Source of the DNA: an uncultured Eubacteriales bacterium
GTDB taxonomy: Bacteria; Bacillota; Clostridia; Lachnospirales; Anaerotignaceae
Length of the DNA: 14,861 nucleotides
Assembly: GCA_900546215.1 (NCBI GenBank)
Contig: URCD01000056.1
Location: 1-14,861 of the forward strand
Direction: 5' to 3'
Shown here: positions 1 through 6,395 of the stretch, in pieces
How positions within the stretch are numbered: the first letter of the stretch is position 1
How the letters are laid out: every line of letters starts with the position of its first letter
Notes under the pieces: model-generated
Told to the model about the DNA's origin: nothing
Databases searched by the model: none
The model's input: the letters and a program-made list of their open reading frames with translations, nothing else
Program-made: the position numbers and the translations under genes

Positions 1-225
1 AGGACATTTATCAGGGCTTATATCAACCTCTTTAAAGGAACGCATATCTAATATAGTCTTAATGCCAGACTTATGCATAGTCGCCCATTCGTCATCAGTT
101 GTGCCTTCAAACTTGTCGCTTCTATAAAGCTTATTCCAACGGACTATCTTATCGTTCTCAGCATATACTCCGCCCATGTCCCGGAAATTGATTGCCCTAT
201 TAAATCTATATCTCTTAATCTGCAT
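1..225 (-). CDS. tyrosine/serine phosphatase-like protein, N-terminal part (runs off left edge)
   Basis: This 75-codon 5' fragment is open from its ATG to the window edge. It reads MQIKRYRFNRAINFRDMGGV, followed by a WNKLYRSDKFEG stretch, then MHKSGIKTILDMRS and a downstream FKEVDISPDK. The pattern NFRDxGG, then W..LYRS, then GI.T..D.RS..E is the start of the bacterial tyrosine/serine phosphatase family (Y_phosphatase3, LipA/PtpB-like). The catalytic CX5R loop would lie beyond the edge and cannot be checked. A GAGGT ribosome binding site sits about 10 bases before the ATG, and an extended -10 lies further upstream. Members dephosphorylate phosphotyrosine, phosphoserine or phosphoinositides; the substrate here is unknown. 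The opposite-strand open frame covering the same bases is a shadow. Confidence 0.8.
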   Translation of the reverse strand, partial: MQIKRYRFNRAINFRDMGGVYAENDKIVRWNKLYRSDKFEGTTDDEWATMHKSGIKTILDMRSFKEVDISPDKCP

Positions 226-258
226 TTTTTCTATACCTCGTTAACAATGATTAATATA

Positions 259-267
259 AGTATATCA
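259..267 (-). promoter_or_regulatory. extended -10 promoter for the phosphatase gene
   Basis: Read on the minus strand this is TGATATACT, meaning a TG dinucleotide, one base, then the -10 hexamer TATACT. It lies about 34 bases before the phosphatase ATG. No good -35 hexamer is seen at 16-18 bases, which is tolerated for extended -10 promoters. The same nine bases recur before the methyltransferase gene and at the right edge. Confidence 0.5.
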
Positions 268-293
268 TAAAATTCAGATGAATAACACACCCT

Positions 294-830
294 TTACAGG
301 GCAGTTCCCTTTTTAGGAACAAACAGGTTATCCATTGGTACTCCCTCTAGTTTAAGAAGTTCTATTTTTTTATCAATTCCTCCGGCATATCCCGTCAAGC
401 TGCCGTTTGTTCCCACTACACGATGGCACGGTATTATAATACTGATTGGGTTATGTCCTACGGCACCGCCGACAGCCTGTGCAGAAACCCGCCTGCCGTC
501 AGATGATTTTTCCAATTGTTTAGCAATTTCTCCATAAGTAATTACCTCGCCGTATGGAATTTTTAAAAGAATATTCCATACCTTATGTCTAAAATCACTC
601 CCTTTTGGTGCGAGCGGAAGATCAAGCTCCGGATTCTCACCTTTAAAATACTTGTTCAGCCAATTTTCAGCAAGCTGAAATACAGGAAGCTTTTCCCCAA
701 AAATCGGATCTTCAAGAGTTGATGCATAGTATTTCTGCCCCTCCAGCCACAATCCAGTAATATTTTCACCATCACTTGCTAAAGTTACAGGGCCTAAAGG
801 CGAATTATATTCCATTATATATTGTTTCAT
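294..830 (-). CDS. ogt: methylated-DNA--protein-cysteine S-methyltransferase
   Basis: This suicide DNA-repair protein transfers the alkyl group from O6-alkylguanine (and O4-alkylthymine) to its own cysteine. From the ATG at 830 it has 178 residues, normal for Ogt-type enzymes. An N-terminal ribonuclease-H-like domain (about 1-75) precedes the helix-turn-helix/active-site domain. The latter holds FRHKVWNILLKIPYGEVITYGEIA at about 80-103 and the active site IIIPCHRVVG, with Cys135 as acceptor. GSLTGYAGGIDKK follows. The Arg usually found in the ARAVGG motif is Gln here (SAQAVGGAVG). The frame extends upstream to a GTG at 854, but residues start to match the family at MKQYIMEYNSPLG. A GGGAG sequence 11 bases before ATG 830 favours that start, though GTG 854 or ATG 848 cannot be excluded. 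It appears monocistronic, between its own promoter and the phosphatase promoter. Confidence 0.93.
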   Translation of the reverse strand: MKQYIMEYNSPLGPVTLASDGENITGLWLEGQKYYASTLEDPIFGEKLPVFQLAENWLNKYFKGENPELDLPLAPKGSDFRHKVWNILLKIPYGEVITYGEIAKQLEKSSDGRRVSAQAVGGAVGHNPISIIIPCHRVVGTNGSLTGYAGGIDKKIELLKLEGVPMDNLFVPKKGTAL

Positions 831-887
831 ATCCTTGGCATCTCCCATTCCCACATAGTATTTTTATCAATTCCGCTATTTATTTTC

Positions 888-896
888 AGTATATCA
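888..896 (-). promoter_or_regulatory. extended -10 promoter for the methyltransferase gene
   Basis: The minus strand reads TGATATACT (TG, one base, TATACT) about 58 bases upstream of ATG 830. The region where a -35 would fall matches TTGACA poorly, so recognition would rely on the extended -10. Confidence 0.5.
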
Positions 897-946
897 TGTA
901 CAGGCATATTTCGACAGCAATTTTCACACATTTTTAAGAAAAATAA

Positions 947-976
947 AAGAGGAAAATCCATAAGGATTTTCCTCTT
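947..976 (-). terminator. intrinsic terminator downstream of carB
   Basis: A perfect 13-bp stem (AAGAGGAAAATCC pairing with GGATTTTCCTCTT) closes a 4-base ATAA loop. On the minus strand it is followed by TTTATTTTTC. It lies six bases past the carB stop codon and ends the carAB transcript before the methyltransferase promoter. Confidence 0.85.
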
Positions 977-981
977 AAAAA

Positions 982-3900
982 TTATTTTCCGTCTATAGTC
1001 GATATTCCGATCGTCATTTCTTCAAGCACCTCAAGGAGCATTCTGACTGTATCCAGCGATGTAAACATTGTAGCATTATTCTCTACAGCACATCTTCTAA
1101 TTATATAGCCATCCTCATAATGCTTTCCGGAAAGAATTGCTCTGGTATTAATGACATAGTTTATTTTTCCGCTTCTTATGTCCCTGAGGATATCGTCATT
1201 TCCCTCACAGATTTTACCATAAACCCTTGTCCTGATTCCTCTTTCCTTAAGATACTCGGCAGTCATTTCAGTAGCAACTATATTAAAGCCGAGATTATAA
1301 AATCTTTTAACAAGCGGGAATGTCTCGTCCTTGTCCTCGTCTGCGACTGTTACAAGCACGGTACCGTGGTCTGTAAGAGCTATTCCTGATGCCTGAAGCG
1401 CTTTATACATTGCTCTCGTGAGTTTTTTGTCGTATCCTATTGCCTCTCCAGTCGACTTCATTTCAGGTGAGAGATAAGCGTCAAGTCCGCTTATCTTTGA
1501 AAATGAGAAGGCAGGAGCCTTAACATACCATGTATCCTTTTCCTTTGCATATGTCTCCGCAAAGCCCTGTTCCTTTAGGCTTACTCCTAATATTACGAGA
1601 GTCGCAATGTCAGCCAAGAAATAGCCTGTAGCCTTTGAAAGGAACGGAACTGTCCTTGATGAACGTGGATTTACTTCAATTACAAACACGTCCTCGTTTT
1701 TGTCAACAATAAACTGTATATTATAAAGTCCAACAATTCCTATCCCAAGTCCAAGCTTCTTTGTATATTCAATAATTTTGTCCTTAGCCTTCTGTGATAC
1801 GCTGAATGTAGGATAAACACTTATACTGTCACCGGAATGGATACCTGTTCTTTCAACAAGTTCCATAATACCCGGAATAAATACGTCTGTTCCGTCACAA
1901 ATTGCGTCGACCTCAAGCTCTTTTCCTACAATATATTTATCAACAAGCACAGGCTGATCCTCGTTTACCTCAACAGCCGTCTTAAGGTATTCCCTCAAGT
2001 CCGCCTCCTTGGAAACAATCTGCATTGCTCGTCCTCCAAGAACATAGCTTGGACGAACAAGTACAGGGTAACCTATTTCCTCGGCAGCTTTAAATCCAGC
2101 CTCAAGACTGGTTACTGCAACTCCCTTTGGCTGAGGGATATTAAGCTCTGTCATTACCTTCTCAAACGAATCCCTGTTTTCAGCTCTTTCAATTGCCTCA
2201 CTGTCAGTTCCGATTATCTTTACCCCTCTTGCCATAAGAGGCTCCGCAAGATTTATGGCTGTCTGTCCTCCAAGGCTGGCAATAACCCCCATTGGCTTCT
2301 CAAGCTCAACAACGTTCATAACATCTTCAGGTGTAAGCGGCTCAAAGTAAAGCTTGTCACTGGTGGTATAATCGGTTGATACAGTTTCAGGGTTGTTATT
2401 AATAATTATAGCTTCATATCCATTATCCTTAATTGTTTTAACAGCGTGAACCGTTGAGTAGTCAAATTCCACACCCTGTCCAATACGTATGGGTCCTGAA
2501 CCTAAAACTACTATTTTCTTCTTTTCACTTACAACTGACTCATTCTCATCCTCATATGTAGAGTAGAAGTAAGGAATATAACTGTCAAACTCAGACGCAC
2601 ATGTGTCAATCATTTTATATACGGGGAACATTTTGTTTGCTTTTCTGATATTATAAACCTCAGTATCGCTCATATTCCAGAGAATGCCAATATATTTATC
2701 GGAAAATCCCATTTTCTTGGCTTTATAAAGTATATCCACATCGCCTTTATTGTCTGCTACACAATTTTCAAAGTCCACAATGTTTTTAATTTTCTCAAGG
2801 AACAGCATATCTATCTGTGTTGCATTGCAGATCATGCCCGGGTCAATTCCATCCCTCATAAGCTTCGCTATAGCATAAATTCTGTCATCAGTACCAATAG
2901 TTATATATTTCAAAAGCTCTTCTTTTGTCATATCGTCAAACTTTTGCATATAAAGATGGCACACACCTATTTCAAGTGAACGTACAGCCTTTAATAAGCT
3001 TTCTTCAATTGTTCTTCCAATGCTCATTACCTCTCCAGTTGCCTTCATCTGTGTGCTCAGCTTATTTGAAGCTGTAGCAAACTTATCGAATGGGAAACGG
3101 GGCATTTTTGTAACCACATAATCAAGAGCAGGCTCAAAGCTTGCCGGTGTATTTGCAATCTGAATTTCGTCCAAATGCATTCCCACAGCAATTTTTGCCG
3201 AAACCCTGGCTATAGGGTATCCGCTGGCCTTTGACGCAAGAGCTGACGAACGGGATACACGCGGGTTAACCTCTATCAAATAATATTTAAACGACTCAGG
3301 GTCAAGTGCAAACTGTACATTACATCCACCCTCAATCTTAAGCGCCCTTATTATTTTAAGCGCGCTGTCCCTAAGTAGATGGTATTCTTTATTTGTAAGA
3401 GTCTGGCTGGGGGCAACAACGATTGAGTCGCCTGTATGGATTCCAACCGGATCAATATTTTCCATATTGCATATTGTAATAGCCGTATCGTTGGCGTCGC
3501 GCATTACTTCATATTCAATCTCTTTATATCCTTTTATGCTCTTTTCTACAAGCACCTGGTGTACTGGGGAAAGCTGAAGAGCATTTTTCATTATCGTTTT
3601 GAATTCCTCTTCATCATCAGCAAAGCCTCCGCCTGTGCCTCCAAGTGTAAACGCAGGTCGAAGTACTACGGGATAGCCTATTTTTTCCGCCACCTCAAGT
3701 CCATGCTCAATTGATGTAGCAATTTCAGACTGGAGCACTGGTTCGCCAAGCGATATGCACAGCTCCTTAAAAAGCTCTCTGTCCTCCGCCTTTTCTATGC
3801 TTTCCCTACTTGTGCCAAGCATTTCAACTCCGCATTCCTCAAGTACGCCATTTTTTGAAAGCTCCATAGCAAGGTTAAGTCCCGTCTGTCCTCCTATACC

Positions 3901-4164
3901 GGGTACAATAGCGTGGGGACGTTCCATTCTTATTATTTTGGCAAGATATTCGGGAGTAAGAGGCTCCATATACACCTTGTCCGCTATAGTTGTATCAGTC
4001 ATTATAGTTGCAGGGTTTGAGTTAGCTAATATTACCTCATATCCCTCTTCCTTAAGAGCGAGGCAAGCCTGTGTTCCCGCATAGTCAAACTCCGCAGCCT
4101 GACCGATTACAATTGGGCCAGAGCCTATAACAAGTATTTTGCTAATATCAGTTCTCTTAGGCAT
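982..4164 (-). CDS. carB: carbamoyl-phosphate synthase large (ammonia) subunit
   Basis: This subunit makes carbamoyl phosphate from bicarbonate, two ATP and ammonia channelled from CarA, for pyrimidine and arginine synthesis in the cytosol. At 1060 residues it has the usual length and the internal duplication of the family. The first synthetase half opens with KILVIGSGPIVIGQAAEFDY and has an ATP-grasp loop PAFTLGGTGGG. After an oligomerisation region (about 400-550), the second half repeats VLGSGPIRIGQGVEFDY and PSYVLGGRAM. The C-terminal methylglyoxal-synthase-like allosteric domain (about 935-1060) keeps the TE.TAEYL and INYVINTRA segments that line the UMP pocket in characterised enzymes, so feedback by UMP is plausible. 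The ATG overlaps the carA stop by eight bases (ATGCCTAA), with AAGGAG inside carA as ribosome binding site, so the two subunits should be translationally coupled. Confidence 0.98.
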   Translation of the reverse strand: MPKRTDISKILVIGSGPIVIGQAAEFDYAGTQACLALKEEGYEVILANSNPATIMTDTTIADKVYMEPLTPEYLAKIIRMERPHAIVPGIGGQTGLNLAMELSKNGVLEECGVEMLGTSRESIEKAEDRELFKELCISLGEPVLQSEIATSIEHGLEVAEKIGYPVVLRPAFTLGGTGGGFADDEEEFKTIMKNALQLSPVHQVLVEKSIKGYKEIEYEVMRDANDTAITICNMENIDPVGIHTGDSIVVAPSQTLTNKEYHLLRDSALKIIRALKIEGGCNVQFALDPESFKYYLIEVNPRVSRSSALASKASGYPIARVSAKIAVGMHLDEIQIANTPASFEPALDYVVTKMPRFPFDKFATASNKLSTQMKATGEVMSIGRTIEESLLKAVRSLEIGVCHLYMQKFDDMTKEELLKYITIGTDDRIYAIAKLMRDGIDPGMICNATQIDMLFLEKIKNIVDFENCVADNKGDVDILYKAKKMGFSDKYIGILWNMSDTEVYNIRKANKMFPVYKMIDTCASEFDSYIPYFYSTYEDENESVVSEKKKIVVLGSGPIRIGQGVEFDYSTVHAVKTIKDNGYEAIIINNNPETVSTDYTTSDKLYFEPLTPEDVMNVVELEKPMGVIASLGGQTAINLAEPLMARGVKIIGTDSEAIERAENRDSFEKVMTELNIPQPKGVAVTSLEAGFKAAEEIGYPVLVRPSYVLGGRAMQIVSKEADLREYLKTAVEVNEDQPVLVDKYIVGKELEVDAICDGTDVFIPGIMELVERTGIHSGDSISVYPTFSVSQKAKDKIIEYTKKLGLGIGIVGLYNIQFIVDKNEDVFVIEVNPRSSRTVPFLSKATGYFLADIATLVILGVSLKEQGFAETYAKEKDTWYVKAPAFSFSKISGLDAYLSPEMKSTGEAIGYDKKLTRAMYKALQASGIALTDHGTVLVTVADEDKDETFPLVKRFYNLGFNIVATEMTAEYLKERGIRTRVYGKICEGNDDILRDIRSGKINYVINTRAILSGKHYEDGYIIRRCAVENNATMFTSLDTVRMLLEVLEEMTIGISTIDGK

Positions 4165-5254
4165 TTTCCTTACTCTCCTTCATTATATTTATAAATTTAT
4201 CAAAAAGATAGGCGCTGTCCTGAGGCCCGGGAGCGCTTTCAGGGTGATACTGTACACTGAATACCTTGTCCTTTTTACATTCTACTCCTTCAACGGTGTT
4301 ATCAAGCAGATTTATATGAGTTGCTGTTAAATCCGTATTTTTTATTGATTCAAGGTCGACAGCATAGCTGTGATTCTGACTTGTTATTTCAATTTTCCCT
4401 GTCTCAAGGTTCTTAACCGGGTGGTTTCCTCCCCTGTGGCCGAACTTAAGCTTATATGTTTTCGCGCCGTAAGCAAGGCTTATAAGCTGGTGTCCAAGAC
4501 AGATGCCAAATATAGGATATTTCCCTCTTAGATTTTTAACAAGCTCCGCTACTGCCATTACATCCTCAGGGTCTCCAGGTCCGTTTGAAATAAATATTCC
4601 ATCGGGATTATGCATTTCGATATCCTCTATGGTTGCGTTATATGGAACAACGGTAACATCACAGCCTCTGGCATTAAGACTTCTTACTATATTAAGCTTT
4701 ATTCCGCAGTCAATAGCAACCACATTGAACTTATGGTTTGACGTTCTTGAATACCATCTTTTTTTGCAGCTTACCTTTGAAACAGCATCCTTTGGCATAA
4801 CTGTCTCACTTATTATTTTTAAGGCTTCCTCCTTAGGTGTTGACGCATCGGTTATATAAACCCTTCTGCTTCCTAAATCCCTAATGCTTCTTCCGATTTT
4901 CCTAGTGTCAACACCCCAGATGCCGGGTATTTTATTTTCCTCAAGTATCTCGGAAAGTGTTTTTGTATAGCGGAAGTTACTTGGAAGGTCATTATATTCC
5001 CTTACAACAAGGCCGCCTATTGTAGGTACCTTTGTTTCAAAATCCTCATCGGTTATACCATAGTTTCCGATAAGAGGGTAAGTCATTACAACCATCTGAT
5101 AGGTATAAGACGGGTCTGATACAATTTCCTGATAGCCAACCATTGACGTGTTAAAAACAATTTCGCACACCCTGTCAGTATGGTAGCCGAAACCGTAGCC
5201 ATAATATTCGCTTCCGTCTTCAAGGACTATTTTTCTGTTAAAATCGTTTTTCAT
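4157..5254 (-). CDS. carA: carbamoyl-phosphate synthase small (glutaminase) subunit
   Basis: CarA hydrolyses glutamine and passes ammonia to CarB. From ATG 5254 it has 365 residues. The N-terminal CPSase small-chain domain (about 1-150) includes NTSMVGYQEIVSDPSY and GVDTRKIGRSIRD. The class I glutamine amidotransferase domain (about 175-360) has SNGPGDPED, nucleophile Cys252 in FGICLGHQL, SQNHSYAVD, and His337 and Glu339 in QYHPES. The start is set by AAAGGA eight bases upstream and by homology beginning at KIVLEDGSEYYGYGFG. The frame is open 13 codons further upstream, but those codons lie in the terminator tract and a poor context. It is the first gene of carAB and is preceded by a leader peptide frame and an attenuator-like terminator, described separately. 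There is no sign of a PyrR-binding loop. Confidence 0.97.
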   Translation of the reverse strand: MKNDFNRKIVLEDGSEYYGYGFGYHTDRVCEIVFNTSMVGYQEIVSDPSYTYQMVVMTYPLIGNYGITDEDFETKVPTIGGLVVREYNDLPSNFRYTKTLSEILEENKIPGIWGVDTRKIGRSIRDLGSRRVYITDASTPKEEALKIISETVMPKDAVSKVSCKKRWYSRTSNHKFNVVAIDCGIKLNIVRSLNARGCDVTVVPYNATIEDIEMHNPDGIFISNGPGDPEDVMAVAELVKNLRGKYPIFGICLGHQLISLAYGAKTYKLKFGHRGGNHPVKNLETGKIEITSQNHSYAVDLESIKNTDLTATHINLLDNTVEGVECKKDKVFSVQYHPESAPGPQDSAYLFDKFINIMKESKENA

Positions 5255-5275
5255 AAGCCTAATCCTTTCTATAAT

Positions 5276-5320
5276 AAAAAAACCGGCAAACACAATAGAT
5301 TAATACTACTGCACTACCGG
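5276..5320 (-). terminator. attenuator-like intrinsic terminator in the carAB leader
   Basis: In the minus-strand RNA, 5320-5306 pairs with 5298-5283. The stem has 15 pairs (CCGG clamp at the base, five G-U wobbles, one bulged U at 5288) and a 7-base loop at 5299-5305. Seven U residues follow directly at 5282-5276. It lies after the promoter and only about 20 bases before the carA ATG, so it must be read through for carAB expression. The whole 5' arm is also the last five codons of the leader frame (CCG GTA GTG CAG TAG). A ribosome at its stop codon would therefore prevent the hairpin. Only short (5-6 base) complementarities to upstream leader RNA are seen, so no convincing separate antiterminator was found. 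Confidence 0.8.
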
Positions 5321-5419
5321 AGAAGAAAATTGATTTGTATTAGTAGAAATGAAAAATGGAAATAAAAAGTCAGTGTTTTCAGCTGAATGATATACATTTG
5401 TAAAACCTGTATTTTTCAT
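5306..5419 (-). CDS. carAB leader peptide (37 residues), putative attenuation leader
   Basis: This short frame starts at ATG 5419, eight bases after a perfect AGGAGG (the strongest ribosome binding site nearby), and ends at TAG 5306. It begins MKNTGFTNVYHSAENTD, continues FLFPFFISTNTNQFSS, and ends PVVQ. Six of its 37 residues are Phe; it has no Arg and no Trp. Codons 18-25 are extremely U-rich in the RNA (runs of five, three, five and three U around 5345-5369). Its last five codons form the 5' arm of the downstream terminator. E. coli pyrBI has the same logic: a leader peptide ending near the attenuator, with U-rich RNA just before it where polymerase pauses when UTP is low, letting the ribosome catch up and block termination. 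Function is inferred from this layout. The alternative, a meaningless short frame, is unlikely given the ribosome binding site. Confidence 0.7.
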   Translation of the reverse strand: MKNTGFTNVYHSAENTDFLFPFFISTNTNQFSSPVVQ

Positions 5420-5454
5420 TATTAGCACCTCCTGAATTTTTATACCGTCTGACA

Positions 5455-5483
5455 TTTTAACATTTGTTTAACTCCTTTGTCAA
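5455..5483 (-). promoter_or_regulatory. carAB promoter
   Basis: On the minus strand a perfect -35 TTGACA (5483-5478) is 17 bases from the -10 hexamer TTAAAA (5460-5455); TAAAAT at 18 bases is an alternative. Transcription would start near 5450-5448, giving a leader of nearly 200 bases before carA that contains the leader peptide frame and terminator. Confidence 0.75.
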
Positions 5484-5627
5484 CAATGGTTTGCTATATT
5501 GGAAATAAAAAGCATTGTATATAAAAGGAATTATATTATTCGTCATAATTTGAGCATTTTTTATATCGAACATAATATTAACAGCATAAAATATATAAGT
5601 TCTTCTCTAATAACCGCTTCATAATTA

Positions 5628-5656
5628 TGGACAAAGGCAGTTTAGATTGATACAAT
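5628..5656 (+). promoter_or_regulatory. promoter for the small-protein gene at 5707
   Basis: A -35 of TGGACA (5628-5633) and a -10 of TACAAT (5651-5656) are separated by 17 bases, with an extended TG at 5648-5649. Each hexamer matches consensus at five of six positions. The start would be near 5663, about 44 bases before the ATG. Confidence 0.7.
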
Positions 5657-5706
5657 GTAATTAAAAAAGTAGTTAAATGTTTCTTTAATTTAAAGGAGTG
5701 ATAATA

Positions 5707-5985
5707 ATGGGATTTTTAGATGATATGGCAAAAAAAGTAGGTTCAGTTGCAACTGAGGCAGGCTCCAAGGCCAAGGACGTAGCAGGTATTGCTAAGCTTT
5801 CAGCTGAAATAGGCTCCAAGGAAAGAGAAATAGAGAAAATATATACAGAAATCGGAAAAGTAGCATATGAGTATTTCAAAGACGATATGCCCGAAGATAT
5901 AAAGGCAAGGATTGAAAAAATTGATACAATTAAAGAAGAAATTGAGGGACTTAACAGCCAGATAGCTGAAATTAAAAACAGCTGA
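5707..5985 (+). CDS. small coiled-coil protein of unknown function
   Basis: This 92-residue protein starts at ATG 5707 after AAAGGAG at 5692-5698; an in-frame GTG at 5698 overlaps the ribosome binding site and is less likely. The N-terminus (MGFLDDMAKKVGSVATEAGS) looks like a short amphipathic helix. Residues from about 27 onward form heptad-like, charged helical segments (AKLSAEIGSKEREIEKIYTE and IEKIDTIKEEIEGLNSQIAE) flanking an EIGKVAYEYFKDDMPED turn. There is no signal peptide or membrane span. It resembles the helical N-terminal part of clostridial zinc-ribbon proteins (FFDK..EKV..AGK...AKL..+I..EE.+I+..Y.EIGK.YYE), but the chain stops before any Cys motif. It is probably a stand-alone relative; no function can be assigned. 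It is followed after 30 bases by another small gene on the same strand. Confidence 0.85.
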   Translation: MGFLDDMAKKVGSVATEAGSKAKDVAGIAKLSAEIGSKEREIEKIYTEIGKVAYEYFKDDMPEDIKARIEKIDTIKEEIEGLNSQIAEIKNS

Positions 5986-6015
5986 GCCTGAATTCGAAAG
6001 TAGCGTGATGCTTTG

Positions 6016-6303
6016 ATGCCAAAACCTTTTAGCCACCATAATGAATTTGATAAAAATAAGCTCCTGTGCACAGTAAATTCTCTGGAGCAGTTTGGTTTGA
6101 TAAAAAACAGACTAGACTCAAAAAATATTAAATATTTAGAAAAATCACATGGAAATCAAAGAATGATGATGTTCATTTATCAAATTTTTTTCCATAGCCG
6201 TGCTAATTATGGCCTGAACGGCGAGCATGATATGAAATATTCAATATTCGTAGACGAAGCGGTTTATGACCAAGCTAAAATTATTATTATTGACTTGTTA
6301 TAA
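6016..6303 (+). CDS. DUF2007-like small protein (putative signal-transducing family)
   Basis: This chain of 95 residues starts at ATG 6016 (an in-frame TTG lies directly before it). After a short N-terminus it has LLCTVNSLEQFGLIKNRLDS, then NIKYLEKSHG, a variable basic stretch, and a final KYSIFVDEAVYDQAKIIIID. The order 'beta strand, helix with A/G..IKN.L, I.Y....., then Y.IFV....Y..A..II' matches DUF2007-type domains, whose role is poorly known. The ribosome binding site is weak (only GTGATG-like bases upstream). Translation may therefore depend on the preceding gene, whose stop is 30 bases away. The unit ends at the convergent terminator at 6339. The family call is by pattern only. Confidence 0.65.
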   Translation: MPKPFSHHNEFDKNKLLCTVNSLEQFGLIKNRLDSKNIKYLEKSHGNQRMMMFIYQIFFHSRANYGLNGEHDMKYSIFVDEAVYDQAKIIIIDLL

Positions 6304-6338
6304 ATTTTCGCATGAGTATTTAAAAACAGGCATATTAT

Positions 6339-6368
6339 AAAAAGCAGAGATTAAAACCTCTGCTTTTT
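6339..6368. terminator. bidirectional terminator between convergent genes
   Basis: AAAAAGCAGAG pairs perfectly with CTCTGCTTTTT around an 8-base loop, giving an 11-bp stem with A/T tails on both sides. It serves the plus-strand unit ending at 6303 and the minus-strand GNAT gene ending at 6396. Confidence 0.88.
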
Positions 6369-6395
6369 AACAGATACAGCATAATAAATCCGACT

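Noticed and set aside
73..270. 65-codon plus-strand frame at the left edge
   Set aside because: The opposite strand carries a recognisable phosphatase N-terminus with a ribosome binding site, so this frame is its shadow.
831..854. Longer start (GTG 854 or ATG 848) for the methyltransferase
   Set aside because: No ribosome binding site precedes GTG 854, and GGGA is too close to ATG 848. The family alignment begins at the ATG at 830. Not fully excluded.
1837..2379. 180-codon plus-strand open frame
   Set aside because: It lies wholly antisense within carB. The translation is Cys-, Asn- and Ser-rich with no family pattern, and there is no ribosome binding site.
5255..5293. Longer carA start at 5293
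   Set aside because: The extra 13 codons run through the terminator T-tract. AAAGGA with eight-base spacing and the family N-terminus support ATG 5254.
5255..5460. PyrR RNA-binding element or T-box in the carAB leader
   Set aside because: I found neither the conserved PyrR anti-antiterminator loop sequence nor T-box features. The leader instead contains a translated frame overlapping the terminator.
5685..6071. 128-codon minus-strand hydrophobic, Ser-rich frame
   Set aside because: It is antisense to the small coiled-coil gene. The Ser/Ile-rich composition is what reverse-complemented Lys/Glu-rich helices give, and no ribosome binding site precedes it.
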